Origin: Gordius sp. MW1
Lineage: Eukaryota; Nematomorpha; Gordioida; Gordea; Gordiidae
NCBI GenBank assembly: GCA_964036665.1
Contig: OZ038533.1
Location: forward strand, 12,670,413-12,734,412
DNA: 64,000 nt
Direction: 5' to 3'
Positions 52,101 through 63,054 of the stretch are shown in pieces. The notes under the pieces are model-generated. The model had not been told where the DNA came from, did not search any database, and was given only the letters and a program-made list of their open reading frames with translations. Made by a program: the position numbers and the translations under genes. The stretch's first letter is position 1, and every line of letters starts with the position of its first letter.

Positions 52101-55100
52101 CGAATAAGATGTTAAAAAAATTGATTTAGTCATTTAAATGAAATTTAGGTTAAGGATTAAAGAGAAATATACTGCAAATTTATTTGTACCAACAAATAAA
52201 TAGAGCTGTAAATAATTTTGTGTATTTTACTTTTGAAGAATGAATATTTTTAACCTGGCATAATATGTAATGAATAAATTTCAATATATATTTTTTTTGT
52301 CTCATGACCAACTAAAATCTCTAAAATTGTTATTAATTTTTAAAATATCAGCCTAAGTGTTCTAAAGTTTGTATATGTATTCCCCCAATTAATTGGCTCG
52401 AATTAAAAAATACATAAATATTATATTATTTTATGACACTTGATTAAAAAGAATAGATGATTTAATCAATATTAATTTTTCCTCACCCTTTATTCATAAA
52501 ATTTCGATTTGCAAATATTGGGTCTCTAGTTTAATAAGGCTATAATTTAATAGGGCAATATAATTTGTGTTAAATAAATTTTACCTTGCATAAATTTTCC
52601 AAATACATAAATGGTTCAATGATGAGCTAAAAGTGCTACTAGTAAGCTAAAGGGGCGAGGGGTAGTTTACTGGAAGATAATAAAACCCGTTGATGATTTT
52701 TTACATTTTTTTTGTACACTTTTTCTACGTATTATAAAAATTCGTTTAAAAACCTGTGTTTTTTCGGTATGGGTTTAGACTGGGCTCGGGCTGTTTAAAG
52801 AACTAGCGGGCCTAGTTTTTAATAGTGGGTTAACCTAAAAGGCCCGTTGCAGGCTTCTAGTTCAAACAATGAGCTTAAAAGGAGGATTTAAAAATATTGC
52901 GGCCACCGGGATTTAGTAAAAAATTCAAAATAAATCTTTTGCCAACTACATCAGAAACCAGAAAAGCCCAGCTCGATGCCTGGGCCTGGGCGGGCAACTG
53001 TCGTAAAATTAGACTTTCGGACAGGCCCGGGCGGGCACTGTAACAAGATCAGGGCAACGGTCATAAAGAGATATTTTATATAGTGTGTTATTTTATTTTG
53101 GTGCATTATGTTGTCACTTTTTTGAATGTATAATATTTATAAAATTCTTATCCAAAAAAACAAGAATTAAAATTAAATTTTTTACAAATACCTATAAAAA
53201 AAAATTATTATTAGTTAAATATTCTAAATATCAGTTCGGGCAGCTCTAATGATTCGGGCATTGCCGAGTGCACACGTAGAAGTGTTTGGGCAAGCCCAGG
53301 CGGGAAAATGAGTTTAAAAATTGGGCCGGACCGGATTCGGGCAGAAAATTTTACACAAATTTGACCTCTGACTAACGTTGAAGAGATTATTAATGCATTT
53401 CTATCAAAACCCGTCGTAGCATTTAGGCAATCCTGCCTACGCGACTGTGTCAAAATAACCCATATTATAAAAGCATTTTACATTTAATAGAGACTTCCTG
53501 ATTGCGTTCTTGTAGTTTATTATTATTCATAAACATCAATTTATTTCTTGTAAAATTTAAAGATAGGAGACTTGTAGGATATAAAATGCGAGTTGACAAG
53601 ATATAATGTAACTTCTATATTCCTTGTGCCACGCGTTATATAGAAATGCAGTTTTTACCGTTTACTTCATTACTTTCTTTCCGCTCGCTTATTTGAATAA
53701 CGTGTTTTGTCTCAACATCATTATTTCAACACTACATATCGCAATCATTATCACAACATATTCTCATAGCCCCCATATCGTGAATATTCCATAATTTCAT
53801 TAAATTAATTATAATAAATCATTACTTCAATGACTAAATATGGAAAAATCCCCCATAGGCTAAATTGAAAAGGCTGTATTTTTGTTGCAAGCGATAATTA
53901 AAAATATATAATTACAAAAGTAAATGTGTCCATAAAAGAACCAATTTATTAAAATCATTTTTAAGAAATTTTTAGCTGAATACTAAAATTACCCAAAACT
54001 ATTTATGATAAAGTCCAAAGGTGTAGGCTACTCATGCTATTGACTTTCTTTATAGACTTTTTGGAGTTATATTATAGATTATTTTTATGTGTATACCTTA
54101 TAATATCACCAATTGCTATTACTAATAAAAGACATAGATATAATCAACCTCAGGCTGTAACTTGCCCGATGTTTCTTAATTAGGGATTAACGAAGTTTTT
54201 TAATTACATAACAGTGCCTTAGGAACTTTACAAAAGAATATGTGGGATAAATAATAGGTTATTCTATTTTCAAAAATCAAAACTTACCACTGTTGAGCCC
54301 ATTAAAAAATCTTGCTAAGATAACGAGTTCAAAAGCTCTAGCTGGTCTGGCGGATAGCATCAGAATAGCGGCGATGAAAGTGAACGTATTGTTCATCAGC
54401 AAACACTTCCTCCTTTATCATCGTGTAAGTTACAAACATAACTGTATATTAATTGCTATGCAATTTATGGGCTCGTTTTTGGTTGTCCGTCCGTCCGTCG
54501 TCCACCAAGTTATTGGCGCCAGCTTTATGACCTGGAGGTCTTAAGTTCAATCCCGGGAGAGGACGAATTTTTTTTTATTTTTTTCTTAAATTAAATTAAT
54601 ATTTTGTTCTTGTTAATACCATTGATAATATGAATTTTTGACCGTCCGCTGGCTACTGACCAATGAAAAAATGACCCATGGCCAAATAAATCGAAATTTT
54701 ATTTTTTCGTCTTTGAATTGGGTATATTAAATTAACATTGATAATTACCCTATGCCCTTTCCTACAAGGGCCTATGCCTCTACTGATGTCACTGTGCCCC
54801 TACAAAAGCCTATGCCTCTACTGATGTGGGTCCCTGTGCCCCTACAAAAGCCTATGCCTCTACTAATGTGGGTTCGAATCCCGGAGAGGGCAAATTTTTT
54901 ATTTTTTTTTTAAATTAAATTAATATATTGTTCTTGTTAATACCATTGATTATATGACTATTTGACCGTCCGCTGGCTACTGACCAATGAAAAAAATCAC
55001 CATTGGCCAAAGTGTGAATCAAAAAAAAATTTTCGTTTTTTTTTTAAATTAATATATTGTTCTTGTTAATACCCTTGATAGTATGACTTTTTAACCATGC

Positions 55101-58100
55101 CCTGGCTACTGACCAATGGAAAAATATGACCATTGGCCAAATTGTGAATCGGAATTTTTATTCGTTTTTTTTTAAATTAATATATTGTTCTTGTTAATAC
55201 CATTGCTATTATGACTTTTCAATCGTCCGCTGGCTGCTGACCGATGGAAAAAAATGACCATTAGCCAAAATGAGAATCGAAATTATTTTTTTCGTTTTTT
55301 TGGCTAACATTGACAATTACCCTATGCCCTCCCCTAGCAGAGCCTATGCCTCTACTGATATGGGTCCCTGTGCCCTCCGTACAAAAGCCTATGCCTCTCC
55401 TGATGTGGGTTCGAATCCCGGAGAGGATAAATTTTTTTTACTTTTTTTGTTTAAATTAATATATTGTTCTTGTTAATACCATTGATAATAAGACTTTTTG
55501 GCCGTCCGTTGGCTGCTGACCAATGGAATGAAATGACAATTGGCCAAAATGTGAATCGCAATTATTTTTTTCGTTTCTTTGACTATTATCATTGTTCTTG
55601 TTAATACCATTGATAATATGGCTTTTTGGCCGTCCGTTGGCTGCTGGCCAATGGAAAAAATAACCAGTAGCCAAAATGTGAATCAAAAATTTTTTTTTGT
55701 TTTTTTTGACTCTTATAAATTTATATTCACTTTACCGTATCCTGGCTGCTCACCAATGAAAAAATGACCATTGGCTAAACTGTGAAACGAAGTTTTTTTT
55801 TGACTCTTTTTGTATAAATAATTAACTATCATTTTGCATTTAATACCCCCCTCTAGACATTCTCGCCCCTTCCCACCTTTCTCGCCCATAAATTGCATAG
55901 CAAATATGCTTATTTATACAGAGTATAGAAGAGTTCGCCCTTCCCTTCCCCCCTTGCCTTCCCCCCTCCCCCTTCCCATGAGGACCGAAGGCCCGAGTTT
56001 TCTTGTCACTGCTTAATTAATAGAGGTCATTTATGTGTTACGATGCAATATTTTTTAATATGAATTTTAACACTCCGTTGGCTAGGTGGGGTCTCACAAG
56101 CCCCAAGCGGTTTATAAATGTTGTACAAATTAAGTTAGTGATTGTTATAATTTCATTTTTTCAGTAGCTTAATAAAATTTATCCTAGAATATCTCTGCAA
56201 AATTTGGCTTGTTTTTATCCTGTAGTTTTTAAGATACGGCGTGTTTTAGAGGCCCGGGGTCGTCCAGGACCCCACGTTCCACAATAGGAAAAAAAAATTT
56301 TTTTCCAAATTTTTTTTTTTAAATATAATATTAAAAAGCATTATTATAAACCTATTTGTGAAAAAAAATTTTATAAACATTTTATTTTCTTTGAGATATT
56401 TACATTTTAAACTCAGATTTTAACATGTTTATTTTTCCTCGTGGTATTTGAATGTGCTAATTTGTGTAAATTTTCCTGTGCACTTAGATATTTCAACATG
56501 TCTAACATTAAAAAGTGCTATATATATATTATTTTTTGTTTGAAAATGGTATATAAATATAAAAATATAACATTTTATCATGTTGTCATAAATAAATAAT
56601 CATATATTAGTTTAAGGAGTTTATACCTATAGTAATTATTATTGTAGCTTAGGATTAAATAGACTAAAAGATCATAAATAATAAATGTCTGTTTATAAAG
56701 TAACTGAATTAAAACTTTCCAAATCATATTTGATATTTCATATGTGTATGAAGTGTCATTTTATGAAAAATTGACTGTTTTTATAGCCCTACATAATGTT
56801 TGTTTTAAGATACTACATGAAGATTAATTTCATATTCTCAAATTTAACCTTCTAAGATTTATTTCTATTGTAAAAATATAAAACTAGTTGAAAAATTATT
56901 TAAAAAATGTATCAATAAGAATAGAAAACTTTCTGTCTCAAAAAAAAGGGTCAAAATTTGCTTTAGTTTAGACAACTCTATTTTTTATTTTTAGGTTTTT
57001 TTTTAAGCTAAATGTAAAAAATCATAAACTTTTATTACCAATGTTCATATATAAACTAACTTTTTTAAACTTTATCTTTTCAAACTAAAAATTTTTTTAA
57101 TTTTAAACTAACAAAACATGTAGGAAATCTCATTTTTTACACAAAATTCACTATTTTTAAAGCCTCATAAAATTTTTGTTTTAAGATTTTACAATTAGAT
57201 TTTTTTCTTATTCTTAATTCTAACCTTCTATAATGAATTTCTATTAAAAAAAATTTAATTGAAGTCCAAAAATTAGAAAAATAATGGCTTAGAACAGTAG
57301 TAACTTTTTGCCCTAAAAAAACGTAGGGCCAAAAATTCCCTAAGTTTGGACATCTCTATTATTTTTTTTTTTAGGTTTTTTTATGCCAAATTTTTTATAG
57401 TTTTAGCTCCAACCTTATTTTATATGATCTTATAAATTAAATTATGGAATTGGAGAAAAAAAATTTGTTATGAATAAATATAGTCACATAGGGGGAAATT
57501 TTGGGGGTTGCACTAATTGTAGTTATAAAATTATAATCCCTTGTTCAAATACCCAAAGTAATATATCAATTTACAGATAAGAGTTGTAGTATTATGCTTT
57601 TAAAATTTGAAAAGTTTATATTACAATACAACCAAGTTATAGCTATTTAAAAGTTTGGGGCTTTTAAGACCCCCTTTACCATCCGTGTTAGGATTTTAGC
57701 CTGGCCAACGGAGTGTTAATAAAATTATAAGCTTAGTAGTCTTTATTAATCATTTGTTCTCTCATTCATCAATTTCGAAAAGGGGAAGAAAAGTTCAGAC
57801 GTTTCAAATTTAATTAACGAGCCCAATATAGAGTCGTAAAAGTCGAATTATTAAACCAAACCCTATTTGATAAAATGATCTAATATGAAACTTGACGGAA
57901 CTATATTACAATTGAGATCATAAGCAATGAATGATTTTGAAATATTCTTTGTATCAAACACGATTACATTGATTTTAATTTATATAAAAACCCGACCTGG
58001 CTTTAAAATTTTTTTAATAGTGACCCATATCAAATTAATTTTGAATAAAAGATTTTAATTTATAATATTCCATGTCCTATGTTAGTTTTTTTTATTAAAA

Positions 58101-59641
58101 TGTTGATAATCTGCCTCTTACAAAATCAATATTAGAGGGAATTTAAACAAAATTTCTATCAACCATTTTATATTATGTTACCGTCCCAATTTATCACACA
58201 GATATCCTGATGATAAACCACCAAAGAGACCGCTCAAATTAGCTATCGATACAGTTAATGCCCAATATCCGGTTAATTTTTGTGTTGTCAGATAGGTACC
58301 GTGTCTATTGTAATAAGTTTGGTTGTACCATGCAGTTACTATCTATTTTATATAAAAAGAAGAAGAAATATAATTATAAATTTATTTTTTTAATGATCCA
58401 AACTAACAACGGAGGAATATTTAAATTATGAGGAGCTTTTAAAGAAACATATGTACAACTATTTGTCGGAACACTAGTTAGGCGAAAAATATTAAATGTA
58501 ATTTACAATTTTATTTTTGTAAATTGTTAATTTTAATGAGTTTAAAACCTCATATTTTACCCTAACTAATAGAAAGTGTCAAAAACAGATCGAAGATAAA
58601 CTATGATCATTTATTTTTAAATAAAAAATTCATACAATTAAAATTTTTTTTTGTAAACACAGTATTTAACAATTTTAGGGGTGGGTCGTTTAAAGACATG
58701 GAAATTTTATCGAATGTAAGAGTAAACAATTACGGAATTTTATTAAAGTCAAGATATGTTAATTTTAATTAATTTTACTTTTTGAGGAGCATTTACGACT
58801 CCGATCGCCCATCCATATTGAAAGGAACTGAGAGTTATCGTTAAACCAGTTAACAGTAACATACATGTTAAGCCCTAAATAAGAAACTTTAAATAATTGA
58901 ATTAGCATATTTATCAATCTATCCCTATGGATAAATTTACGGGAATTTGATATTAAAATTCAAAAGTTAAGTATCCCTTCTCATTTGCTGATGGTTTACA
59001 TACTACCAAGATATTGAAGCCCTTCCCATTTTTTATCAATTTGATGTATATAAAAAATATTTTAATTTTAATACTTTGGAATTATTTATCTTATAACATG
59101 TATAAATTAAGCTGTTAAGAACACCTAACTCCTAATAGCCAGTTAAAGTTTTAATATTAAGTTACCAAGCTTACAAATCAACCAAAATTGTAATGTTTCC
59201 ACCTGCCCACATATCGCTAATCATCGCAATAATTACGAAATTAGGTAAAGCTTCGTTTACCTTCTTTTTAACCTCCAAATGCGTATCCTCATCCAGTTGC
59301 TGCGTATTAATATCACTCAAATTATTGATGACGGCTTTGGGAAGAGATTTTCTGGTCGACCTTCTCCGTACCATAAACGCATGCGGTGTCAAATAATCAT
59401 CACGCCTCTCAAAATTGCTATTCTTAATCATTGATGTATCTTCTAGGTTCTCTTCCTTCATGTTACCCTCCTCTACTTCGGAAAGGGATAGCGTAACCAT
59501 TTTCCTCGGTTTTCTCGCGTTGCCTGCTTGCTTAAGATTGGAGATAGGCTTGTCTAGGGCTATGGTCGCCAGCCTTGGCCGGCCCAAACTTATTTTTGGT
59601 CCGTTTCTGGCCACTATGTTACTCGAAGTTATAGTATTCAT
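43136..59641 (-). CDS. GLUT-like facilitative sugar transporter (complete model, 10 exons)
   Basis: This SLC2/major facilitator family plasma-membrane protein is expected to pass hexoses by facilitated diffusion. Exons from the start: 59261-59641, 58779-58874, 58182-58342, 54288-54409, 47532-47702, 47094-47201, 46866-47053, 44747-45041, 43811-43938, 43136-43369. Phases agree at every junction and give 627 aa. Family marks in order: TM1 with [81 protein letters not shown] and [13 protein letters not shown]. An N-terminal hydrophilic extension of about 127 aa and a His-rich C-terminal tail are unusual. The usual QQLSGIN sugar-site motif reads QQLTAIS, so the substrate may differ from glucose. 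Exon 1 is joined by frame and donor (AAG|GTAAAC) and is the least certain. The intron between exons 4 and 5 (6.6 kb) contains the fold-back insertion and a second, truncated exon 5. Confidence 0.92.
43629..43771 (-). mobile_element. CGTAGCC-type MITE, copy 6 (GLUT-like intron 9)
   Basis: It runs from catatgggcgtaggcagg to ctggctacgcccatg. It contains long G-runs and C-runs and the family phrase gggggctgccccccc. It lies 40 bp downstream (gene sense) of the exon 9 donor. Confidence 0.75.
45103..45272 (+). mobile_element. CGTAGCC-type MITE, copy 7 (GLUT-like intron 7)
   Basis: This is the clearest copy. Left end catggcgtagccaagaggg and right end gctggctacgcccatg form an inverted repeat of about 13 bp. 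The body has ggggcggctgcccccctcta, cccgtccctaaatcattat and attttgccccccc. The length is about 170 bp. Confidence 0.8.
45488..46631. mobile_element. hAT-like MITE with CTCGT arrays (1,144 bp, GLUT-like intron 7)
   Basis: The ends TAGTGTTTCG and CGCATCACTA form a short imperfect inverted repeat. A perfect 8-bp target duplication TGTATGGT flanks it (45480-45487 and 46632-46639). Subterminal arrays of TCTCG/TCGTC pentamers (45498-45640 and 46475-46615) lie in inverted orientation around an AT-rich non-coding core. The architecture matches the GATCC hAT MITEs but with a different pentamer. Confidence 0.88.
46705..46845 (-). mobile_element. CGTAGCC-type MITE, copy 8 (GLUT-like intron 7)
   Basis: It contains gaggggggcaataatgattt, gaggggcagtcgcccctcc and ends ggctacgcccatgg. 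It lies 20 bp from the donor of exon 7 on the intron side. Confidence 0.72.
47566..48105. repeat. 540-bp direct repeat, left copy (contains most of GLUT exon 5)
   Basis: All 540 bases match 51879-52418 by eye, without substitution or indel. It starts gacttgaggtagacc, covers 137 bp of exon 5 with its acceptor, and continues into the preceding intron. It directly abuts the left end of the fold-back element. The exon's donor side (47532-47565) is outside the repeat and exists only here. Confidence 0.93.
48106..51878. mobile_element. 3.77-kb fold-back element inside a GLUT-like intron
   Basis: Two inverted arms (about 48138-49880 and 50090-51790) surround a loop of about 210 bp. The arms are clearly homologous along their length: near the loop they are almost identical (e.g. 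cggttttccgctatcaccat and its inverse), while the outer 100 bp are diverged. No transposase, polymerase or integrase frame is visible. Both ends abut perfect 540-bp direct repeats of host DNA. Short outward-reading frames in both arms share the peptide PSKLEGYGA. Element class is unknown; fold-back or large non-autonomous DNA element is the best description. Confidence 0.85.
51879..52418. repeat. 540-bp direct repeat, right copy (truncated GLUT exon 5)
   Basis: Identical to 47566-48105. In gene sense this copy comes first. It offers the exon 5 acceptor and 137 bp of exon 5 coding sequence (51879-52015), then runs into the fold-back element with no exon 5 donor. It is therefore a non-functional partial exon, unless a cryptic donor or poly(A) signal in the element is used. 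Confidence 0.93.
52952..53370. mobile_element. GGCCC/CGGGC-rich hAT-like MITE, second copy
   Basis: The right end ACAAATTTGACCTCTG matches the right end of the element at 9590-10382, preceded by the same ggattcgggcagaaaatt phrase. The left end is taken as CAGAAACCAG followed by cctgggcctgggcgggcaac. The flanks do not give a clean 8-bp duplication, so the left end is provisional. The core is AT-rich and non-coding. Further CGGGC-like bases at 52785-52870 may be a separate relic. Confidence 0.7.
54470..55800. repeat. Array of tRNA-like B-box modules with 128-bp tail repeats
   Basis: The phrase ttgttcttgttaatacc recurs at about 54604, 54928, 55058, 55185, 55464 and 55592. Spacings are near 128 bp or about 280-325 bp when an extra module is inserted. 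Each unit continues with gaccgtccgctggct, ctgaccaatg, ccattggccaaa and a T-run. The extra modules (54775-54895 and 55320-55430) contain GGTTCGAATCC followed by cggagagg, matching the RNA polymerase III B box and tRNA T-arm. A diverged form (aagttcaatcccgggagagg) lies at 54543-54562. This suggests a tRNA-derived SINE whose tail has amplified in tandem. It lies in the GLUT-like intron upstream of exon 4. Confidence 0.75.
56071..57715. mobile_element. TTAA-flanked non-autonomous DNA transposon (piggyBac-like)
   Basis: Terminal inverted repeats CACTCCGTTGGCTAGG and CCTGGCCAACGGAGTG (one mismatch over 16 bp) are flanked by TTAA at 56067-56070 and 57716-57719. TTAA is the hallmark target of piggyBac elements. 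The 1.6-kb interior is A/T-rich with no coding frame. It contains two diverged copies of a block of about 370 bp (from about 56760 and from about 57130). It lies in the GLUT-like intron between exons 3 and 4. Confidence 0.83.
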
Positions 59642-61581
59642 AACAGTTTATAAATGGCAATGTGAACCTTTTACTATATAAACGCGAATTTATCAGAAAT
59701 AAGAATTATATCCATCGAAGAGTGACGGTATGGAATGAAAATTTAAGACGTTCAAGAGCACTTTTAAAAAAAGATTAAATTGTAAAATGATTTATTCATT
59801 TTAGGGGAAGGTTTTAAAAAACCCCAAAGGGGAATATATGTGAACAGTGCTTATATTACTTATCATTTCAATCTATTAATTGCAAAGAACGGTATTTTGA
59901 TCAAAAGCCTTTGGGCAAACTTTACAATACGATTGGCATGGTTGCACAATATACATCGTCATTGTGTATCTTCACTTAATTAAGTCGTAGTAATTACAAA
60001 ATAAATCTTGTTGCTATAATTGCAATAATCTTTCAAACAACATTATAATACTTTTATTATAGAAAATGAGTGTAAAATAAAAAATCAAAGCCGACATATA
60101 TGTAGTGTCGCGCTAACTTTACAAACAAAACAAAAAATTAAATGTATATTAATAAGGCTTTGAAAAATTATATGAGAAATTTGGACCAACCAACGCTTTG
60201 CCATTATTTTATTTGACTTTCCCAATAGAGATAAAATTGAATAATAATGATTATACTGAGGCGTATAACCATAGACACAAGGCAATCTTAAATTTCTGCT
60301 AATTATTAAGTTTTTTTATAGCATTCAAAGCCCAAACCCCCTTTCATAATCGGAGTTCGACTTGACCCCTATGTTTATATTTTTAACTTGTTTGAGCCCG
60401 ATCCGAGCGCAAAAACGTTTATTTTTGCTGACTTGAGTTGGAGCCTGACTTTTATAAAGCCTATTTTTAATAATAATTTGAGTTTAAAAAATTATGTAAT
60501 ACAAAGTAAATATCTAATAAAAACTAATTTATTTAGTCAAGCCTAGAATAACTACGATAAATTCTTGCTACGCATGATGAATGGCTAATTGATTCCAACC
60601 TTAATTATGTATAATTTTAAAATTCAATGTTATAATTATTATTGATGCTTTAATAAATTTTAAATTTAAAATAAAATAAATATAAAAAGATGAAACCATC
60701 AAATTAACAATTATAAATAAATAGCAACAAAAAGTATACCTAATATAATATTTTAAGGTAATATATAAAAAACATAAGACTCCTAAAATTCATAGGATCC
60801 ATATAAAACCCTGGGGGCATTGAAGGCCGAGCCGTCCGTATCCATTGGCCCACCCGAGCCAGAGGCCCGACCGTTACTAAAATTGTCCCTTTGTACCCTA
60901 GTGCTTTACCCGCCCAAGACCGGCTTATATGTTTCAAAGCTCATTTATACATTTCCGCGCGCCTGACACAACGATCAGAATTAGTGCACATCAAATTTTA
61001 ATATCCGTAAGAAATTAATCCTGTGAAACTCCATATTCAGCATTATGCCTAAATTTAAGAGTTTCGCATCCATGAAATAATCATTGTAAAATTATGCCGC
61101 CATTTCTCTGTAAACATATTAGCTTAAAATTTGATGTCCTGTAGTTGAATTTCAATTTCTTTAAAAAATCAATCTTTATATAAGCAACTAAATAACTTAC
61201 ACTCACCACTCAGAAGCCAACCCCTAAGATATTATGAATTAAATTTTTTATATAGCCTGTTAGTTTCTTTGAACAATTATGAAAAAGGGAAAATATTTGT
61301 CAAATTATTCGGTGGTACCAGATTTAAACCTATATACTATTTTATAATTAATTAAAATTTGAAATATGTCTTCGTGTGCACTACATCGTAAAATATTAAT
61401 AACAAAAAGTCATTATACTTTCTAATAAGTTCTAGAAAATTGACGTTTAAAAATTAGAATGTTTTACAACTCATCAAATTATAAATATATCAACATTTAC
61501 CAATATAATCCCTTGTAAACGGTAATTTATAATAAAAATGCGTATATTTATCAATATAGTATAAAATTTTAAACTAATCTC
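59642..61581. other. Divergent intergenic region between the GLUT-like gene and the tetraspanin
   Basis: The two genes are transcribed away from each other, so both promoters should be here, but no core promoter element is convincing. Bases 60390-60430 (agcccgatccgagcgc) and 60815-60900 (gagccgtccg, cccacccgagcc, aggcccgaccg) could be the ends of a worn motif-rich hAT-like MITE. No TIR was paired. No coding signal. Confidence 0.4.
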
Positions 61582-62813
61582 TTGCATTCATATAATATTG
61601 GTAAAGCACAAATGGGTGTATTTCTCAAATACGTTATCCTCGCATCTAACATTATCCTAGTGCTAGGAGGGGTTGGGCTCATAGCCCTAGGAGCGACCAC
61701 TCTCCACTTTGAAGGGAAATTGAAGGAAATCCCTGATATTGCAGCATTTTCCAAAAGCGTTTACATTATAATATCGGCGGGATGTGCTATTACTTTAGTT
61801 TCGACATTTGGAATTTGGGGCAGCCTTTTGAATAGGAAATGGGCTTTGGCAATATACGTAATTCTGATGCTCCTGTTAACGGTATTTCTCATGATCGGAG
61901 ACGGGATGCGATTTTTTGGAAAAATGAAATTAGGTGACACATTAAGAGAAGTCATGGTCACCTCTTTACAGACCAGGTATGGGGTCTTAAGCAAGAGCCA
62001 AGACCATGAAACGGTGACATTTACAAAATTTTGGGACCAGGCTCAAGCTAAATTATCTTGTTGCGGCGTGGACGACAAAACACAGCCGGAAGGATACAAC
62101 TTTTGGCAAACAAGTTTATGGTATAGCCAAGGCTTAAAGAAGTAATTTTTAAATCAAAGTTCCTCGCACTTGAACAAATTTGATAATGTAAAAATCATAT
62201 AAAAGTGCATTAAAAATAATAATCCTAAAATTAAACGCTTCATTCAATCATAAAGAGGCATCGGTAATGATATAAAAAAAATAATTCCCATTTTGACTTT
62301 TGTTAGATTCTTGAATTCATAAAACCACTGGTTTAAATTAGAAAAATTAGTAAATATGATGATTATTTATGTGTATGATTTTTAAGCGACAAAATTGAAA
62401 ACAGCACTCAACCAAATATTAAGGAACGATTAAAAGAATCTGACTACTCAGCTTCCGAGAAGCCTAATCCTAGCACTACCAAACGCCATATTAGTGCAGA
62501 AGGTCCAGAACCAACCGAAGTAGACCACAAAGATCAGGAAAGAGATAGGGCGGTACATTTTGAACGGTCAACAATGGTGTTGAGACCTAAGGTACCGAAT
62601 TCCTGTTGTTCGTCGGATCTTAATGAAACTTCCATGTTTGCCTGTCAAACCCTGTCAGAGTCTGGAATTCAGTTTTTGCATAAAAAAGGTTGTTACACTC
62701 AGATAATGGAAGCCATGGGGCAAAGCACCTATTTTTCGAGCATTGGGATGCTCATACTTCTCGTGATGGTGATTAGCATTATATTGGCTGTATTGTATTT
62801 GCAAGAATTATAA
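61582..62813 (+). CDS. Tetraspanin (two exons)
   Basis: Tetraspanins organise membrane microdomains with integrins and other receptors. Exons 61582-62141 and 62387-62813 join AA|C in frame, giving 328 aa from the first ATG or 318 aa from the ATG at 61612. The second is favoured, because the sequence MGVFLKYVILASN places the short cytosolic N terminus as usual. TM1, TM2 and TM3 lie at about residues 15-38, 60-82 and 86-107; TM4 is near the C terminus (SSIGMLILLVMVISIILAVL). The large extracellular loop has CCG (residues 160-162), PNSCC, and two later Cys, the six-Cys tetraspanin pattern. A charged stretch of about 60 residues rich in Glu, Lys, Asp and Pro sits between CCG and PNSCC, making the loop long. 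The subfamily was not determined, and an upstream exon cannot be ruled out. Confidence 0.9.
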
Positions 62814-63050
62814 AATATGCATTGTATTTTTGTTGATGCTATAGTTTAAGTCGAAAGGCTAAAGATTTGAGACAAATAAAATATCCTATAAATTTTCAAT
62901 AATGACTGAAGTTTAAATGAATAGTTGAACTTTTATCGGAAAATAGATTACTAAAAGAGGTGACATGAAAAAAGACGGTACAAAAAAGTCGGTAGATATG
63001 TCTCCCAAGTATTTAAACTGTATATCTAAAATTAAAATATAACGGTGCCC
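62814..63050. other. Tetraspanin 3' flank
   Basis: AT-rich. An AATAAA at about 62876-62881 is a candidate poly(A) signal about 65 bp after the stop codon. Nothing else was recognised. Confidence 0.4.
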
Positions 63051-63054
63051 TATC

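Noticed and set aside
54864..54885. A genuine tRNA gene at the GGTTCGAATCC sequence
   Set aside because: Only the T-arm/B box is present; no acceptor stem, anticodon arm or A box at the proper distance could be found, and the module is repeated.
54470..55800. CRISPR-like array
   Set aside because: The regular spacing comes from diverged 128-bp units in animal DNA; repeats are long and imperfect, with no unique spacers of constant length and no cas genes.
59193..59681. Plus-strand frames across GLUT exon 1
   Set aside because: They are shadows of the minus-strand exon, which joins in frame at a strong donor to the TM1 exon.
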